This document shows positions 18,258 through 50,459 of a stretch of 64,000 bases of DNA, piece after piece. Position 1 is the first letter of the stretch. Each line of letters begins with the position of its first letter. The stretch is taken from assembly GCA_007570785.1 (NCBI GenBank), contig ML664174.1, positions 1,143,023-1,207,022 of the forward strand. Direction: 5' to 3'. Under the pieces are notes generated by a model. It saw only the letters and a list, made by a program, of their open reading frames with translations. It ran no database searches and had not been told where the DNA came from. The stretch is from Antilocapra americana. Taxonomy: Eukaryota > Chordata > Mammalia > Artiodactyla > Antilocapridae. The translations under genes and the position numbers were made by a program.

Positions 18258-18429
18258 AATGAGTAAGATACCCTTGTTGTAGGGGTAGATACACTTGTAA
18301 ATAAGAAATTAGAGCACGAGTGAGAAATCTCTGCCAGAGGCCTGCCACTGAGGCTCAGAACAGACGTCAAAAGCCTCATCTGTCGGCCACATAGGAGGCT
18401 GGTCACCTTGAGAGTCGAGCCAGACACTT

Positions 18430-18621
18430 ATTTTGCAATCAGTGACACTGATTTTCAGATTATTTACTTTAAATTCTTGTGAAAATCAACCTATTGTATG
18501 AAAAATGTGTGCATAAAAATTATGTGTGAAAAAATTATCCTCTTAATTCTGGTGCTTTGGGGCTTGTAATGGCTTTAATTTTTCACAATAAAAATTTTTT
18601 TTGAAGCTTTAAAAAAAAAAA
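18430..18621 (+). other. Possible retrocopy 3' end (AATAAA plus A-run)
   Basis: AT-rich sequence with AATAAA at about 18587-18592 and an 11-A run at 18611-18621. It resembles the 3' end of a processed transcript, but no coding part is recognised and no target duplication was found. Confidence 0.25.
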
Positions 18622-19670
18622 TCACAGCGCAGTGCCTAGAATGCCGTAGTGGAGGGAGGACTGACTGTTTCAAGTGCAATGTGGGACAACAGGTGGTAGA
18701 CTCTGCCTGGAGGGTCTGGAAAGATGAGAGGAAGTGCATTTGCAGGAATGTGGCGGGTGGGCGTCGGGAGGGCAGGCTTACCTAGAGCCAGGGTGGCAGT
18801 GAGTCTCACAGGGGAGAGCCCAGGGGAACCCTGGGTGGGCAGCATTTGAAGCCAGGCTCTGGCCTTTCCCGAGTCACGTGGAAGTCAGAGATCTCCCACG
18901 TGTGCTCCCCAGGCTCCGGATCCAGGGTGGGGGGTGTTGTACCTGGGCCCAGTCTGGGGTACAGGGACCGCCCAGCCCCTGTCATTCTGGTTTGATGACA
19001 GGCTGCCAGGAAAACCTCTTCTGAGGGAGTTGCACATCTGAGCCAATCTGAAACAATCTTATAAGATTTCTTGAGCCAAAAGCTCAACTGTAAGTCAAGT
19101 CTGCTCCCTCTGGTCTCTTATCTTGTAATTCTACCCAACACATCATCCAGACAGGGGGACGCAGGTATCTGCAAGCCATCTCAGATGCTCTCCATCTCGC
19201 TGTTTCTCTTGTTTTCTCTGCTTCTCCTTTCCAGGATTTAGCATCTGACTTTCAGGTGCAGATGCCTCTGCCTTTTCCACTCATTGTTGTTTAGTGTTTG
19301 AGTTGTAGGTGAGATATTCAAGTCCATGTGTGTACACAAAAGGAAGGGTCTCTGTGCTCTTGGGGGCCAAGGTGGGCTGTGGGCTTCACCTGAGATGTGA
19401 AGGAACTACGGTTGTTTGTAAGTAAGGACCAGAGGGAAAGGTCAATGTAATCTGTTGTGTGGGGAACAGGGAGGAGTCACAGGTAATAACTTAGGGGCTC
19501 ACTGACTGTGATATTCCAGTTATGCCTGCAATGGAGGAGGGTCCCATATTGCAAAGACAAAAGGTGATGTCGGCTTAGTGGAGAAAGGCAGGCCACTGTG
19601 CCTCTACAGTAGTAGTAATTTTAAAATAGGAATCTAGTCATTTTGACCTAAAGTTGACTTCACCAATTTA
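18622..19670. other. Intergenic, nothing recognised
   Basis: About 1 kb between the last repeat and the mariner-like palindrome, downstream of VSX2. No exon or clear repeat is seen. Confidence 0.5.
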
Positions 19671-19677
19671 TCAGGTA

Positions 19678-19720
19678 GGCCAAAATGTTTGGTCAGGGTT
19701 TGAACGAACATTTTGGCCAA
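19678..19720. repeat. Minimal mariner-like palindrome (MITE remnant)
   Basis: The inverted arms GGCCAAAATGTTT and GAACATTTTGGCC meet across a short centre with GGGTTTGAACGAAC. The wording matches the terminal repeats of ruminant mariner elements, here with the interior deleted. It lies just beyond the candidate VSX2 poly(A) site. Confidence 0.65.
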
Positions 19721-19789
19721 CCCAATACTTTTTATGCCTCCCATACACACAGACACTATGCTCATCCAGAGAGGACTCCTGAATCCCTC

Positions 19790-21489
19790 CCTGCTGTTTT
19801 TACATCAATTTTATTCTTATTTGTATCTTTACAGAAAATGGCACAGAAATCACAGGTTTTGAATACCTATTAGTTATTACAGTTCCATATTTCAAACACT
19901 TCAATATCAAGTTTCTCTCTTCTGACTCCATGTACATTATTTACACACCAGAGGCTACCATCTAACTCTTTAAACCAAAGGGAGACAAAGACAAGAAGAA
20001 CTGGGGGAAAGGTCCATGAACAGAATGAATAAGAAATCAATTTCTGATATGGAATTCAAATCCCAATTCACTGGCTCAGGCCTTTCTCTTGCAAGGGATT
20101 CCCTGCAAAGGTGGGTGGGATGATAGCGAGAACTCCATGGGAGTGAGAGGGACATGTGTCTGGCCCGGGGGTGGAAGGGACTGCTGCAAAGAGCCATCAG
20201 TATGGACAAGTCCTCCCAGGAGCAGACAGGAAGAAATCCCCACCCCCTCTTCCAACACCATCGCTGCCTGACTCTGGAGAACACGCTCTGTGGCTCACAC
20301 CTGGCCGGAAGGTGTGTGTGCCTATAGTTAGGGTCTAACACTGGCTACCCCCCCACCACCACTCTCCCTTTCAGCCTTTTCTCACACCCTTCTTGTGATC
20401 AACCCATGATGCCTATTTATAGCCCCAGGCCCACTCCAGAAATGGCCTGGATCAAGTTGAGTCAAGATCTGTGCTTTCCTGTGTGTTCACTTTACAGCTG
20501 GATTGGGTGGCCCCAAGGCAGGGCACAAGCAAGCTAGTAATTTGCAAGAAGCTCTAAGGGAAGGATGCCTTGCAGAGCAAGTCAGGGTCACAGGCAGGGT
20601 ACCAGGGGTCAGGATGTTCCAGAATACATGCCCAAGGGTCTCGGCTGGTAGATTTAGCTTCCCAAAGGGGCATTAGCTACGGCACCTGTGAGAGGTGCCC
20701 CCTGGCTGCAGGGCCCGCCCTGGCCTCACTGCAGGTACTGTACACCGCCCCCGCTGCAACCCTGGCATCTTTGCAGGGAGGAGCAATGGGACGGGCTAGG
20801 TGTGGAGGGCGGGTTCCTGACGCAGACCCTGAAGGGCATGACATGAAGCTGGCCGAAGGGCCCAAGGCCGAGGCTTTCCAAGTATAATCTGGAATCCGGG
20901 CCCCAGTGGTGGGGGTGGGCACAGGTTGCGCCTGGGGTGGCAGGACAGGATACCCACACTGCAGAAGAGGGAGCAGAGTTCTGCTGGGGGCCTGGGGCGC
21001 TCCGGGCACCAGCGTGGAGAGCAGGTCCTCCATCCCTGGGGCCGCGGGGTCGCGGTGGTAGTGTTTGCAGCTGAGGGCTTTGGGTCTGGGCAGAACAGAA
21101 TCCACTGGTGGGTACAGAGCTGGGAAGGAGGGTGCTTTGGAGCAAGAGACCAGAGGTGGACTCAGACAGTGAGAGTAGCTGAAGAACTGAGTGAAAGCAG
21201 CCTGAGGGGGTGGTCTGGGGCAGCAGGAAGGCTTCTGAGGCAGGGCTGTGAGGATGAGGAAGATGCTGGACAGGTCAGGACTAGGTAGGGATGTCTCAGT
21301 GTAGCCCAAAGCCTCAGCCACCCCCAAGCTGTGCCTGGAGTCACCGGGGGGTGGTGCACGAGGGCCTGTGGGGCCGGGAGGGTGGCAGGGGCCGGGCCTG
21401 GGCGTCGCCTGGGAGAACACCTCCCAACACCATAGGCCCCCCGAGGAGAGCAGAGTCCTGGGGCTCCGGCGTCTGCGCACACCCTTGGC
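19790..21489 (-). other. VSX2: VSX2 3' UTR (candidate)
   Basis: Follows the VSX2 stop on the minus strand. The best poly(A) signal is AATAAA, plus-strand TTTATT at 19810-19815, in an AT-rich 3'-UTR-like context (AAGAATAAAATTGATG). This gives a 3' UTR of about 1.7 kb. No ruminant SINE interrupts it. Extent is inferred, with no transcript evidence. Confidence 0.55.
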
Positions 21490-42032
<20,543 letters not shown>

Positions 42033-42115
42033 TGCTCTGGAGCCCCAAGGAGATTCCCCTTTTATCCAACCAGGCGGCAGCCCAAGTGGGGTCAGAGCTG
42101 AGCAGCCAATCACCG
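42033..42115 (-). promoter_or_regulatory. VSX2: VSX2 core promoter: TATA-like and CCAAT boxes
   Basis: On the minus strand a TATA-like GATAAAAG maps to 42059-42066. About 40 bp further upstream is an inverted CCAAT box (plus-strand CCAAT at 42106-42110). This spacing fits a classical promoter for the predicted 5' UTR. Confidence 0.55.
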
Positions 42116-42149
42116 GGGCCAAGAGCGATTAGGAATTCCAAAAAGCTGG

Positions 42150-43145
42150 CAGCTCCCGCCGCAGGCAGCGCTGAGGGGCCAGGGCGCTGGGGGCCGGCAC
42201 CTTGTGGGCTCTGTAGGACATCCATGGGCAGGGGCCCCCAGAGACTGAGACGAGGCAAAAGGCGGTCCCAGGAGGTGGGTGGCTGGGGATTCTGGGCAGA
42301 GCCACCTTGGACTGTCCCTGGAGTAGGGTGGAAGGATGGGATGTGGGCAGATGCTAGAGACTGGGAGCCCTGCTCCCTCCCTCCCTCAACTCCTATTCAG
42401 GTTTGGCAGGGTCAAAGAAGCCCAAATATGGGACCCCTGGGGAAAAGGAAGAGCAAGGAAGGGGCAAGTGTCCTGGGCAAGCTGTGTGCTGGCAATGGGG
42501 AGAAGGAAGGGCCTGGGGTTTGAAGTGGGAGATGTGGGGATCTCCAAAGCACAGGGTACAATGCCTAGTTCAGAAGAGTTACTCAGTAAATATCCCCCAA
42601 TGAATGAATGAATAAAGGAGTCAGGTGTAGGGATCTCTGGAGGTAAAGAGAGTGGTGGTGACTTCTTTTGGAGAACTCTGGACATCTGAACATTTTCCTA
42701 GAATAAAGCATGAAGTTCCATCAAAAGATGTGCTCTTCTATCCATTCCCTTCACTAATAAGTGTTGAGCCCTTACCAGCTCTGAGCTAGGAGCTAGGGGT
42801 TCCCAGTCAATCAGGTGAACAAGTCAGAGGGTCTGCTATACCTCAGAGTTCACTGAGCAAACAAACGGAGAGGAGAGCATTGTTGATGTGGAGGGAAGGA
42901 GGAGGGTGGAAGGAGGATGTGAGGGGCAACCAAAAGGTGAGCTTCTGTCCCCAGTCTACAGGGGATCCCTTGATTAACTCCTGTGTTGGAAGTTGCAGAA
43001 TTGCAGCCAACTGGGCCAGTTGGGAAGCCATGAGAGGCAGCAGGAAACTGCTTTAGGCAGGCAGGACCGGCACCTGGCGAAACAAGAAATGCCTGAATTC
43101 CAAAGGTGGGCAGTGGAGCTACTGATTCCTCCCTTGGGTCCAAGT
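42150..43145. other. VSX2 proximal upstream DNA
   Basis: No exon or strong repeat. GAATGAATGAATAAAGGAG at about 42602-42620 suggests an old MIR/L2 tail. Confidence 0.45.
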
Positions 43146-43165
43146 GTTAAGTGAAGGCGATTCTA

Positions 43166-43169
43166 CACA

Positions 43170-43211
<42 letters not shown>

Positions 43212-43216
43212 TACAT
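43166..43216. repeat. (CA)n microsatellite
   Basis: Imperfect (AC)n of about 50 bp with CATAC and CGCAC interruptions. Likely length-polymorphic. Confidence 0.95.
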
Positions 43217-43329
43217 GCATGCACCATGGACCCTGGAGTGCCTGCACTCCATCTCCTCAGCCAATTCTTTTTGGGGCTGAGGACTGTCTATCCACCTTGG
43301 TATTTAATACTTCCCTCTCCACTGTGCCT

Positions 43330-43523
43330 GAGCTTCCCTGGTGGCTCAGATGGTAAAGCATCTGCCTACAATGCTGGGAGACCCAGGTTCAATCCCTGAG
43401 TCAAAGGAAATGGCAACCCACCCCAGTATTTTTGCCTGGAAAATCCCATGGACAGAGGAGCCTGGTAGGCTACAGTCCATGGGGTTGCAAAGAGTCAGAC
43501 ACAATGGAGCAACTTCTTTTCTT
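43330..43523 (+). repeat. Bov-tA SINE with 14-bp target duplication
   Basis: GAGCTTCCCTGGTGGCTCAG to GTCAGACACAATGGAGCAAC. TCTCCACTGTGCCT flanks it at 43316-43329 and 43524-43537. Confidence 0.93.
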
Positions 43524-43537
43524 TCTCCACTGTGCCT

Positions 43538-45640
43538 AGCATAGCATCTGGTAGGCTTTTAATAAGGGCTTCTTGACTTGGAGGCACTCTACAAGGGGAA
43601 ATAAAGACAAGGCCAGTTGCTTTGGGAAGACCCTAGAAAACAAGGCTGGGGAGAAATTCCATTCAGGATTTCTGGGCTAGTCAACAGCAAACTCCCAAAT
43701 AGATTGAAACCCCATAACTTTCCCAGCCTACTGCCAGAGTATCCAGTGCCCTCTCTGGTCACCATCAGGCCAATCTGAGAAGTAAGAGGAAAACTTATAG
43801 GATATGAAAGCTGAGGCCTTGCTAACAGGGCTGTTGGAAGGTGGCTCTTCATCTGCTCTAGCCTGGTCCACATAGAAGCCAGAACTAGGCAGGGACATCC
43901 CTCATTGCAGGGGTTGTCTGGGAAGCAGGCACTATTCACTCCAAGGACTGCTTCCTTATCCCATAATAATGCCTTGCCTACTGTGCACCCATGTTCCTGA
44001 GTCCATTTACACAGCATGATATCAGGTCTTCACAAGAACCCCTGTTAGCATCTTGGTTCCACATTTGGAAGCTGTCATAGCTATCTATTCTTACTTGCAA
44101 GGTGTAGACTCAGGGATATGCAATCTCAAAGCATCCTTCACCTTTATTCTATGGAGCTGGGTTCCTTGTGGTACCAGTCACACAGACAACCATGTGAATG
44201 GTGCCCCTTGAAGCTGTGCAAAGCAGTGACTTTGCCTTCCAGATAAGAATTTCTATCGCCATTTCTTGAATGTGAAAACTTTAGTTTCCAGGAAGGTTAG
44301 CTGACTTGTCCCAAGCTCCCTAGCTTGTAAGTAGCAGAGGACAGACTCAACATCAAATGAATCTGGTGTCAAAAGCTGTTTTCTTTTGATTCCATCCCCT
44401 CTTGGCCTCCTCTCTATGCCAGCCTACCCTGGGAGGATAAATGGGAATGTTTCATAAATGGCAGTTGTCATATCCCTGACTTATCACAGGACATCCACGA
44501 TGAGCCAGATGCCAGCCAATGGGCAAGGACCTGAGTGATGGGAAACAAGCATGTGAGTGACGGAGACTTGGCTCTTGGCAAGAGATGAGAATGAAAAATC
44601 TCTTGACCAAACCTTGTATCTGAAGCTGCTAGTTCCAACTCTCAGTGAAATGGTCTCCATCCCACCCTAGGACGCTGGGAACAAGGACAACCCCAGGCCC
44701 TCTGAGAGGCACGCTTGCCAGAAGCTGCAGTGAAGGGAGGACCCAGTGTCAGCCTGCAGCCAGCCCCACCCTTGGAGCTGGACTCCGGAAGGACTCCTGG
44801 TTGGACTGTCTCTGAGCTGCCCTACTGAGGCTAGACCCAGACTGAGGACATTTATGGACTCTGGGGTGAGGGGAAGCTCAGGGACAGGCAGGCCCCCAGG
44901 GTTTGGGCTAGAGGAGTAAATGCCTTTCAGAGACATTTAGCTTGGTCACCCTGCATCCATATCCTGGATCTGTTACCTAATAGCTCTGTGACTTTGAACC
45001 AATCATTTAACTTCCTTCTTGGCTTCGATTGCTTTACTTATAAAATAGCCTGACAGTGGACCTGTGAGCATCTCTTGACCCCTTGAGTTGGCACAGGGGT
45101 CAAGGGCATGGACTCTAGAGCCAGATTTCCTGGATTCAGACTCCAGATCTATCACTTGCTTGGTAATCTTGGGAAACCTACCCAGCTTCCGTCTTCCTCC
45201 TGTGCCTCGGTTTCCTCATCCATACAATGGGGATAATGGTAGTACCTACCCCTTAAAACTGTCATGAACATTAGAAATGTACAGTACTAAGAATAGTGAG
45301 TAAGGTTATACAATGAATATACAAAATAAGGCTACAATATAAAGTTCCTGGGAGTGTTGGTTGTCATTATCATCTTGCAGGGAGATTTCATACTTGGGAC
45401 TGACAATATGGCAAGGAGCAAGACAGACCTAGCCCTAGCCTCGTGGAGTTTGAGTCCACGATTGAAGGAGCTGCTGTTTTTATAGCATTTAACGTGGTGT
45501 CTGGCCCTGGGGACTCCATACATCATGATTCTTATCACTATTATTAATGGGTGTCAGACCCCTTATGGCATTTAATCCACTCAACTTCTCAAGTTCTTTC
45601 CCCCTTGTTGCAAATATCAAACACTAAGTCTCAGGGAGGG
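43538..45640. other. VSX2 upstream, old repeats and unassigned DNA
   Basis: MIR-like fragments at about 44275-44380 and 45085-45310 (GTGCCTCGGTTTCCTCATCC). No exon or ruminant SINE is seen. Confidence 0.5.
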
Positions 45641-45885
45641 AGATTAGGTTGAGAGATGATGCCATCTCCATCTCCCTCCTTCGCTGTGATGCTGGTCATT
45701 TTTAGCACCAGCTGCAGCCAAGTCATCGTCCCCTGCTAGCTGCTTCCCTGAGTCACTGCCCAGCCGTCAGCAACAATTTTTGGAGAGAGGAGGGAGGGTG
45801 GAAAATGCGAGGAAGAGAAAGGATCTGTGTTTGAATCAATAATCCCATTATGAATCTGTCACCCATGAATGTGTTTCACTTTTTT
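45640..45885. promoter_or_regulatory. Candidate VSX2 upstream element (TAATCC motif)
   Basis: Repeat-free stretch about 3.8 kb upstream of the start codon with AATCAATAATCCCATTATGA; TAATCC at 45840-45845 is an OTX/CRX-type core. Motif and composition only. Confidence 0.3.
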
Positions 45886-46129
45886 TTAAATGCTCTTGTG
45901 TATTTCGAGCTTACCCTTGAGAGTAAACCTTGTCTTTTGTTGTGCTGGACAGTTGTCCTGAGAGAGTGTCCTGACAGAGTCCCCGAGCTCCAGCTCTCTC
46001 ATCCTCCTGTCATCAGACATTGGATCGGATATCCCATCCCCTCTGTTCAGTAAGGGGCTGATGCTAGGAGAAAAACAGGAATGATTTTGATTCACGTTGA
46101 AGTTATACACAGTGAACCTTTATTAAGTT

Positions 46130-46295
46130 CTGGACTTTTTCACACTGTCTCAACAAACCCTCCCAACTATCCTGAAAGATGTGTATCAATTTTCAAGTGA
46201 GGAAGCAACCTCAGGGAGGCTAGGTGACCTCCCCAGGAATTTGTAGCTGCCAAGGGCTATTCAGAGTCCAAATCCATTGTATTGTTTTCTTAAAG
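46130..46295 (+). repeat. MIR SINE
   Basis: Diverged: CAAGTGAGGAAGCAACCTCAG, GGAGGCTAGGTGACCTCCCC. Confidence 0.6.
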
Positions 46296-46949
46296 ATGGA
46301 ACCAGAGCCTCAAGCAGAGGCAAGAACCTTGGGTATAGGGAGATAAATGATGCCCCAGCAATGCTTTGAGCTATCATTGTGACCCTACCCCAGAGAGAAA
46401 AGGAAGGGATACTCCCAAGGGGTTAACAAGGGCTACTGAGGTCAAGGCTGGTGAATCCCCAGAACCTTGGTCTAGCAAGAGCATCTTACCCCAAACACTT
46501 GGGCCAGGTTCCTTCTCTTAGTTCCCCATGATATAATCTATACCTTTCGGACTTTTCTTGGAGGATTCCAGGGAGCGGGAAGGAAGGAATAGATTCCTGA
46601 CACCGCCTTCAGGACAGCCTTAGAGAAGATCTCATCTCTAGGTAAGTGTTCCAGGTGGCATCTATCCTAAGATCCCCCAGGATCTAATCCCAGTAGGACA
46701 CCACCCACCTGGTTTCAGGCGCCCACAACTCCCTGCCCATGCCCTCCCTCAGCTGTAACCATTCCTTAGCCTCTTGAGGAAAATGAAAAACATCCCACAT
46801 TTATCGCCCTTGTCTCTTCCCCAGCGTTCACCTATGGGCAGTGTGGACACAGAAGAAGAGCAAGGCTTAGAGGACCTGCTCCACTAGCAGCTTGCCACAT
46901 GCCTCTGGACTGTGTCCAGTCTCCCTGCAGTCTCAAGTGATGGGTCCAC
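46296..46949. other. VSX2 upstream, nothing recognised
   Basis: Unique-looking sequence without exon or clear repeat. Confidence 0.45.
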
Positions 46950-47110
46950 AATGAAACTGGAGGGGCCAGAAATGTGGTTTCCCAGCTTCCTCTGAAGCTA
47001 GGACATGGTCATGTGACCTGCTCCGCCCATCAGAAGCAACCGCCCTGGACTTTGACTCTGGAGCCAGTGACACAGTGACTACATCTCTGTTGCCCTGAGA
47101 GGATGTTTGT
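46950..47110 (+). repeat. Unclassified old repeat, copy A
   Basis: Shares ordered words with 48408-48585: AACTGGA, TTCCCAG, GCTAG..CATGG..CATGTGACCTG, AGAAGCAA, GGACTTTGA, GTGACACA. An old mammalian repeat; family not named. Confidence 0.7.
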
Positions 47111-47139
47111 TTTTGCCCTATAGGAATGTTGTGAGACAA

Positions 47140-47720
47140 TTTAGTCAAGAACCTTCAACAAGTATTTACTGAGCACCTACTGTATGCCAGATACTGGTAA
47201 TAGGGATACTGTGGGGGTAAAAGAAAGCAAAGCCCCCATGGTACTTACATTTTAGTTTGAGAGATGGTTAACAAACAGACAAGTAAGTAAGCAAATGAGA
47301 TAATTTAAGAATCAGAAGTGCTAAAGAGAAAACACAGTAGGTTGAGGGGTTTTAGACCGATAACAAGAGGGATCTCTTTTGGATGCAGGACAGAGAGAGG
47401 TTTCTGGGTTGTCCACATTTGGGCAGAGACCTGAGAGGTGGAAGTCAGCCAGGTTGGGGGCTGAGGCAGGTGGCAGGATTTGAGGAACAGCTGAAGAGGA
47501 ATCAGGTAGGTGTTTCTAAGGAACATCAAGGAGGCAAGGGAGACTCGAAGGGAGAGATGAAGGTCAGGTGAACCTTTGAGGGGTACTCAGTTGGTCGGCA
47601 GGGATCTGAGCCTGCAGGACTTCATGGGACTTTGGATGGTATCCCCAAAGGGAAGAGAAGCTGCTGGCAGTTGTGAAATGAAGAGGCCAATCAGGAGGCG
47701 GACTCTGCAGCCCAAGCCAG
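47140..47720 (+). repeat. Ancient mammalian-wide repeat
   Basis: TATTTACTGAGCACCTACTG, TATGCCAGATACTGG, GGTACTTACATTTTAGTTTG and GCAGAGACCTGAGAGGTGG follow the common order of an old L2/MIR-like interspersed repeat. Name uncertain. Confidence 0.55.
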
Positions 47721-48407
47721 AGAAACCATTGGTCAATTTTAGGGTATGAAGGTGGCAGAGGGGATAGAGGCAGGGGATGGATTGGGGATTACTAACAAAA
47801 AATTTGAGAGCAGCAAGTGTTTTCCCAGGCAGAGTGCAATTTTTAAAGCTCAGAGCCCAGAAGTCTCTCTGATGCTTCTGTTATCCTTAGAGTCCCAGCA
47901 GCCCCCTCATTAGGACCAGAGCTTTTCCCATGGGACCTTGATCTGGTTCAAGGGCATATCCCTGTGCCCAGACATTCAGCCTCCATCTACTGGTCAGAAT
48001 TGGGAGGGAGGGTCAGATTCAGGCAGGTCTTTGTGATCAGTGGAGCTGCCTACAAGAAGCCATTAATATTGAGCTATTGTAAATGGGAGAAAATGGCCTG
48101 GAGGAGGCTCACAAAAGGGAGGCAACAGGCATATGCCCTTGAGGGAGACTTTACCAGAGATCCATGAGGCAGGTGGGAGCAAGGGAACCATGGCAACTCT
48201 ATATCCAGTCAAGGAAGGAGAAGGAGTGGCAGTGCAGGTGTACCACTGAGGTCTCATCCCATGAAGAAGTTTCCAGATTCCTTACTTATTGACCCTCTGG
48301 GGTGGGCAGCTTTGTCCTTACTTTGAGCAAGTTACTTCACTTCTCTGAGCTTCAATTTTATGATGCATAAAATGAGTCCTAGCGGAAGACAGAGCCCCAG
48401 TTCTGCA
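47721..48407. other. VSX2 upstream, nothing recognised
   Basis: No exon or ruminant-specific repeat. Some MIR-like wording at 48330-48375. Confidence 0.4.
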
Positions 48408-48590
48408 ACAAAACTGGAAATGCCAGATACTTGCGTTCCCAGGTTCCCTTGCGGCTAGAGCATGGCCATGTGACCTGGGCCGCACCAATGAGAAGCAAAC
48501 TCCCCGGACTTTGAATCCAAAGTCGGTGACACAAAGAAGCAAAAACTGTGTGAGAATCTCCTCTGGTAGCAATGAGGTTGCAGCGAGACA
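48408..48590 (+). repeat. Unclassified old repeat, copy B
   Basis: Same family and orientation as 46950-47110, with GGCCATGTGACCTGGGCCGC and GAGAAGCAAACTCCCCGGAC. Confidence 0.7.
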
Positions 48591-49124
48591 CGAGTTGCCG
48601 AGTGACAGGTTCACAGCGGATCTTTGCCCAGGGTTGGTGGCAGCAGCAGTGGGGGCTCGAGCAACTCAGGATCCAGTGAGCGTGCGGTAACTGCAGTGGT
48701 TTCTACACCAGACCAGTGCGGTGACAGGCTTTTGGGCATTGATTCTAGATTGCAAACCTTCTGGAGGAAGTTTCAACTACTCAGTATCATTCTGGTATAT
48801 TCCTTTTTGGGTCAAATCAGACAGAGTTGTTTATAAACCTGAAACCAAGCTATTAAAATTGTGGGTATAGTACCTAACCCTAACATAGCCCTACCTGGGA
48901 ACCCTAATTTCCCTTAATAATCTAATTTGGGTCAAATTTGAGCTATGAACAATATGGGGCTACAAAGAGTAGGACTTTGGAGACAGATCTCCTAATAAAA
49001 TCTGTTTCTATGGGTATAGCTAAGACGAATAGTTGCCTACTCAATTTCTATTCTCTCCTCTGCCTTGGTATCACATTTTATTCAGAGTGGTGATGTCCAC
49101 AGATAAAATAATACATTTTCCAAC

Positions 49125-49330
49125 CTATTTTTTTTTTTCGGCTAAAAGTGTCCATTTGGTAAAGTTGTAGCCAAAGAAATATGAGAAGAAATCTTAAGAT
49201 GTTTCATACATACCTTTTTTGCTCTTTCTGCCTTTCTTTCAGCTTCCTGTCTGGAATACAGACAGGATGGCTAGTGCTTCAGCAGTTGCTTTGGGCTGTG
49301 AGGTGAACCTGAGGATGGAAGCCAACATTA
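49125..49330 (+). repeat. Unclassified old repeat, copy C (3' part)
   Basis: GTTGTAGCCAAAGAAATATG, CTTCCTGTCTGGAATACAGA and GAGGTGAACCTGAGGATGGA fit the downstream half of the same repeat family. Confidence 0.45.
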
Positions 49331-50270
49331 GTAAAGTGGAGTGAATAATAGGAATCTGCATACCTGAAGACTGAGGAGCTACCATATCAGCCCTGCTCTG
49401 CCGCCAACAAGCGGTTTTTACACAGAGAGAAAAATTTCCATCTCCCTACACCTACCAGTGTCTAAGCCACTGGGGGTCTCGGTCACTAGAGGCTGGAAGT
49501 GATTCTTTACTGATACCACAGAGAAGCATTTGAAATCAAATGTTTTGACCTGGGTTGGGGGGTAATTTAAGAGCTTATCATCACAGCAGAGATCTGGTTT
49601 ATCTCCAAGTCCTGACAGATGAAAATCTCTCTTGGATCTGTCTCTCCTCTCCAACCTGATAGATGCTGTTGTTCATTTGATCCTCTCCTGTGCTATCTAA
49701 AGTACCTTCTTGAGTGGTAGACCCTAGAATCGCTGTTGTAGTGGTTGAGGTAGCACCAACCTGACTTTGCTGCAGGGAAGCCCCTTACTCTTTTGTTCTG
49801 GTGCTTTCCCATGATGCCCAGTATGCTATTTGCAGGTAGATCTGCAAACATGGCTCCACTCCTGCCTCTAGGACTTACTTGTGTGCTATGGGGTGAGCAT
49901 TTTAGCATCTCTGTGCCTCAGTTTCTTTACTTGTAAAATGGAGATGGTGATGCTTGACTTGGCTTTCTTGGAGAGCTCTTGAAGGAAAATATGCATGAAA
50001 GTATTTAGAAGATAGTGACGGATCACACAGAAGTCTGGTAATCTTTTTTCTGGTTGCAAATGATGGCTCAGAATATATTGACCATCTCATTTGCAAGCTT
50101 GCATTCTTTTTTCTACTTTATACTTGTCCACAGTTGCAACTCATCGGCCCATCTTCCTCACTCTTCAGTCTTTTAAGATCTGCATTAGATTTATATCTGT
50201 TGACTTGATATTTTACTGTGTATCATTCATAGATGGCTAGCATTTATTTACTGAGATTTACAACTACCTC
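49331..50270. other. VSX2 upstream, unassigned
   Basis: One MIR-like stretch at about 49860-49990 (CTGTGCCTCAGTTTCTTTAC). Otherwise nothing recognised. Confidence 0.45.
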
Positions 50271-50279
50271 TGGCGATCT

Positions 50280-50450
50280 CAGTTAACATTTATCGAGTGC
50301 TCAGCACTGTACATGGACTATCTCAGTCAAATGAGATGTATTTTATTTATTTATTTTTTTACCAATGAGGAAACTGAGTCATCATGGTTACAGTCAGGCA
50401 GCTAGTGAATTATACAGTCAGTATTTGAACCCAGGTGAATTAAGTCTTGT
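50280..50450 (+). repeat. MIR SINE
   Basis: TTTATCGAGTGCTCAGCACT, ATGAGGAAACTGAGTCATCA, AGCTAGTGAATTATACAGTC, TTTGAACCCAGGTG. Confidence 0.75.
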
Positions 50451-50459
50451 GGCAATAAG

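Noticed and set aside
20677..21480. 267-codon frame on the minus strand after VSX2
   Set aside because: It lies in the VSX2 3' UTR, is proline-rich from GC-rich DNA and has no recognisable domain.
43166..43216. CA-rich tract as a CRISPR-like or structured repeat
   Set aside because: It is a simple dinucleotide microsatellite.
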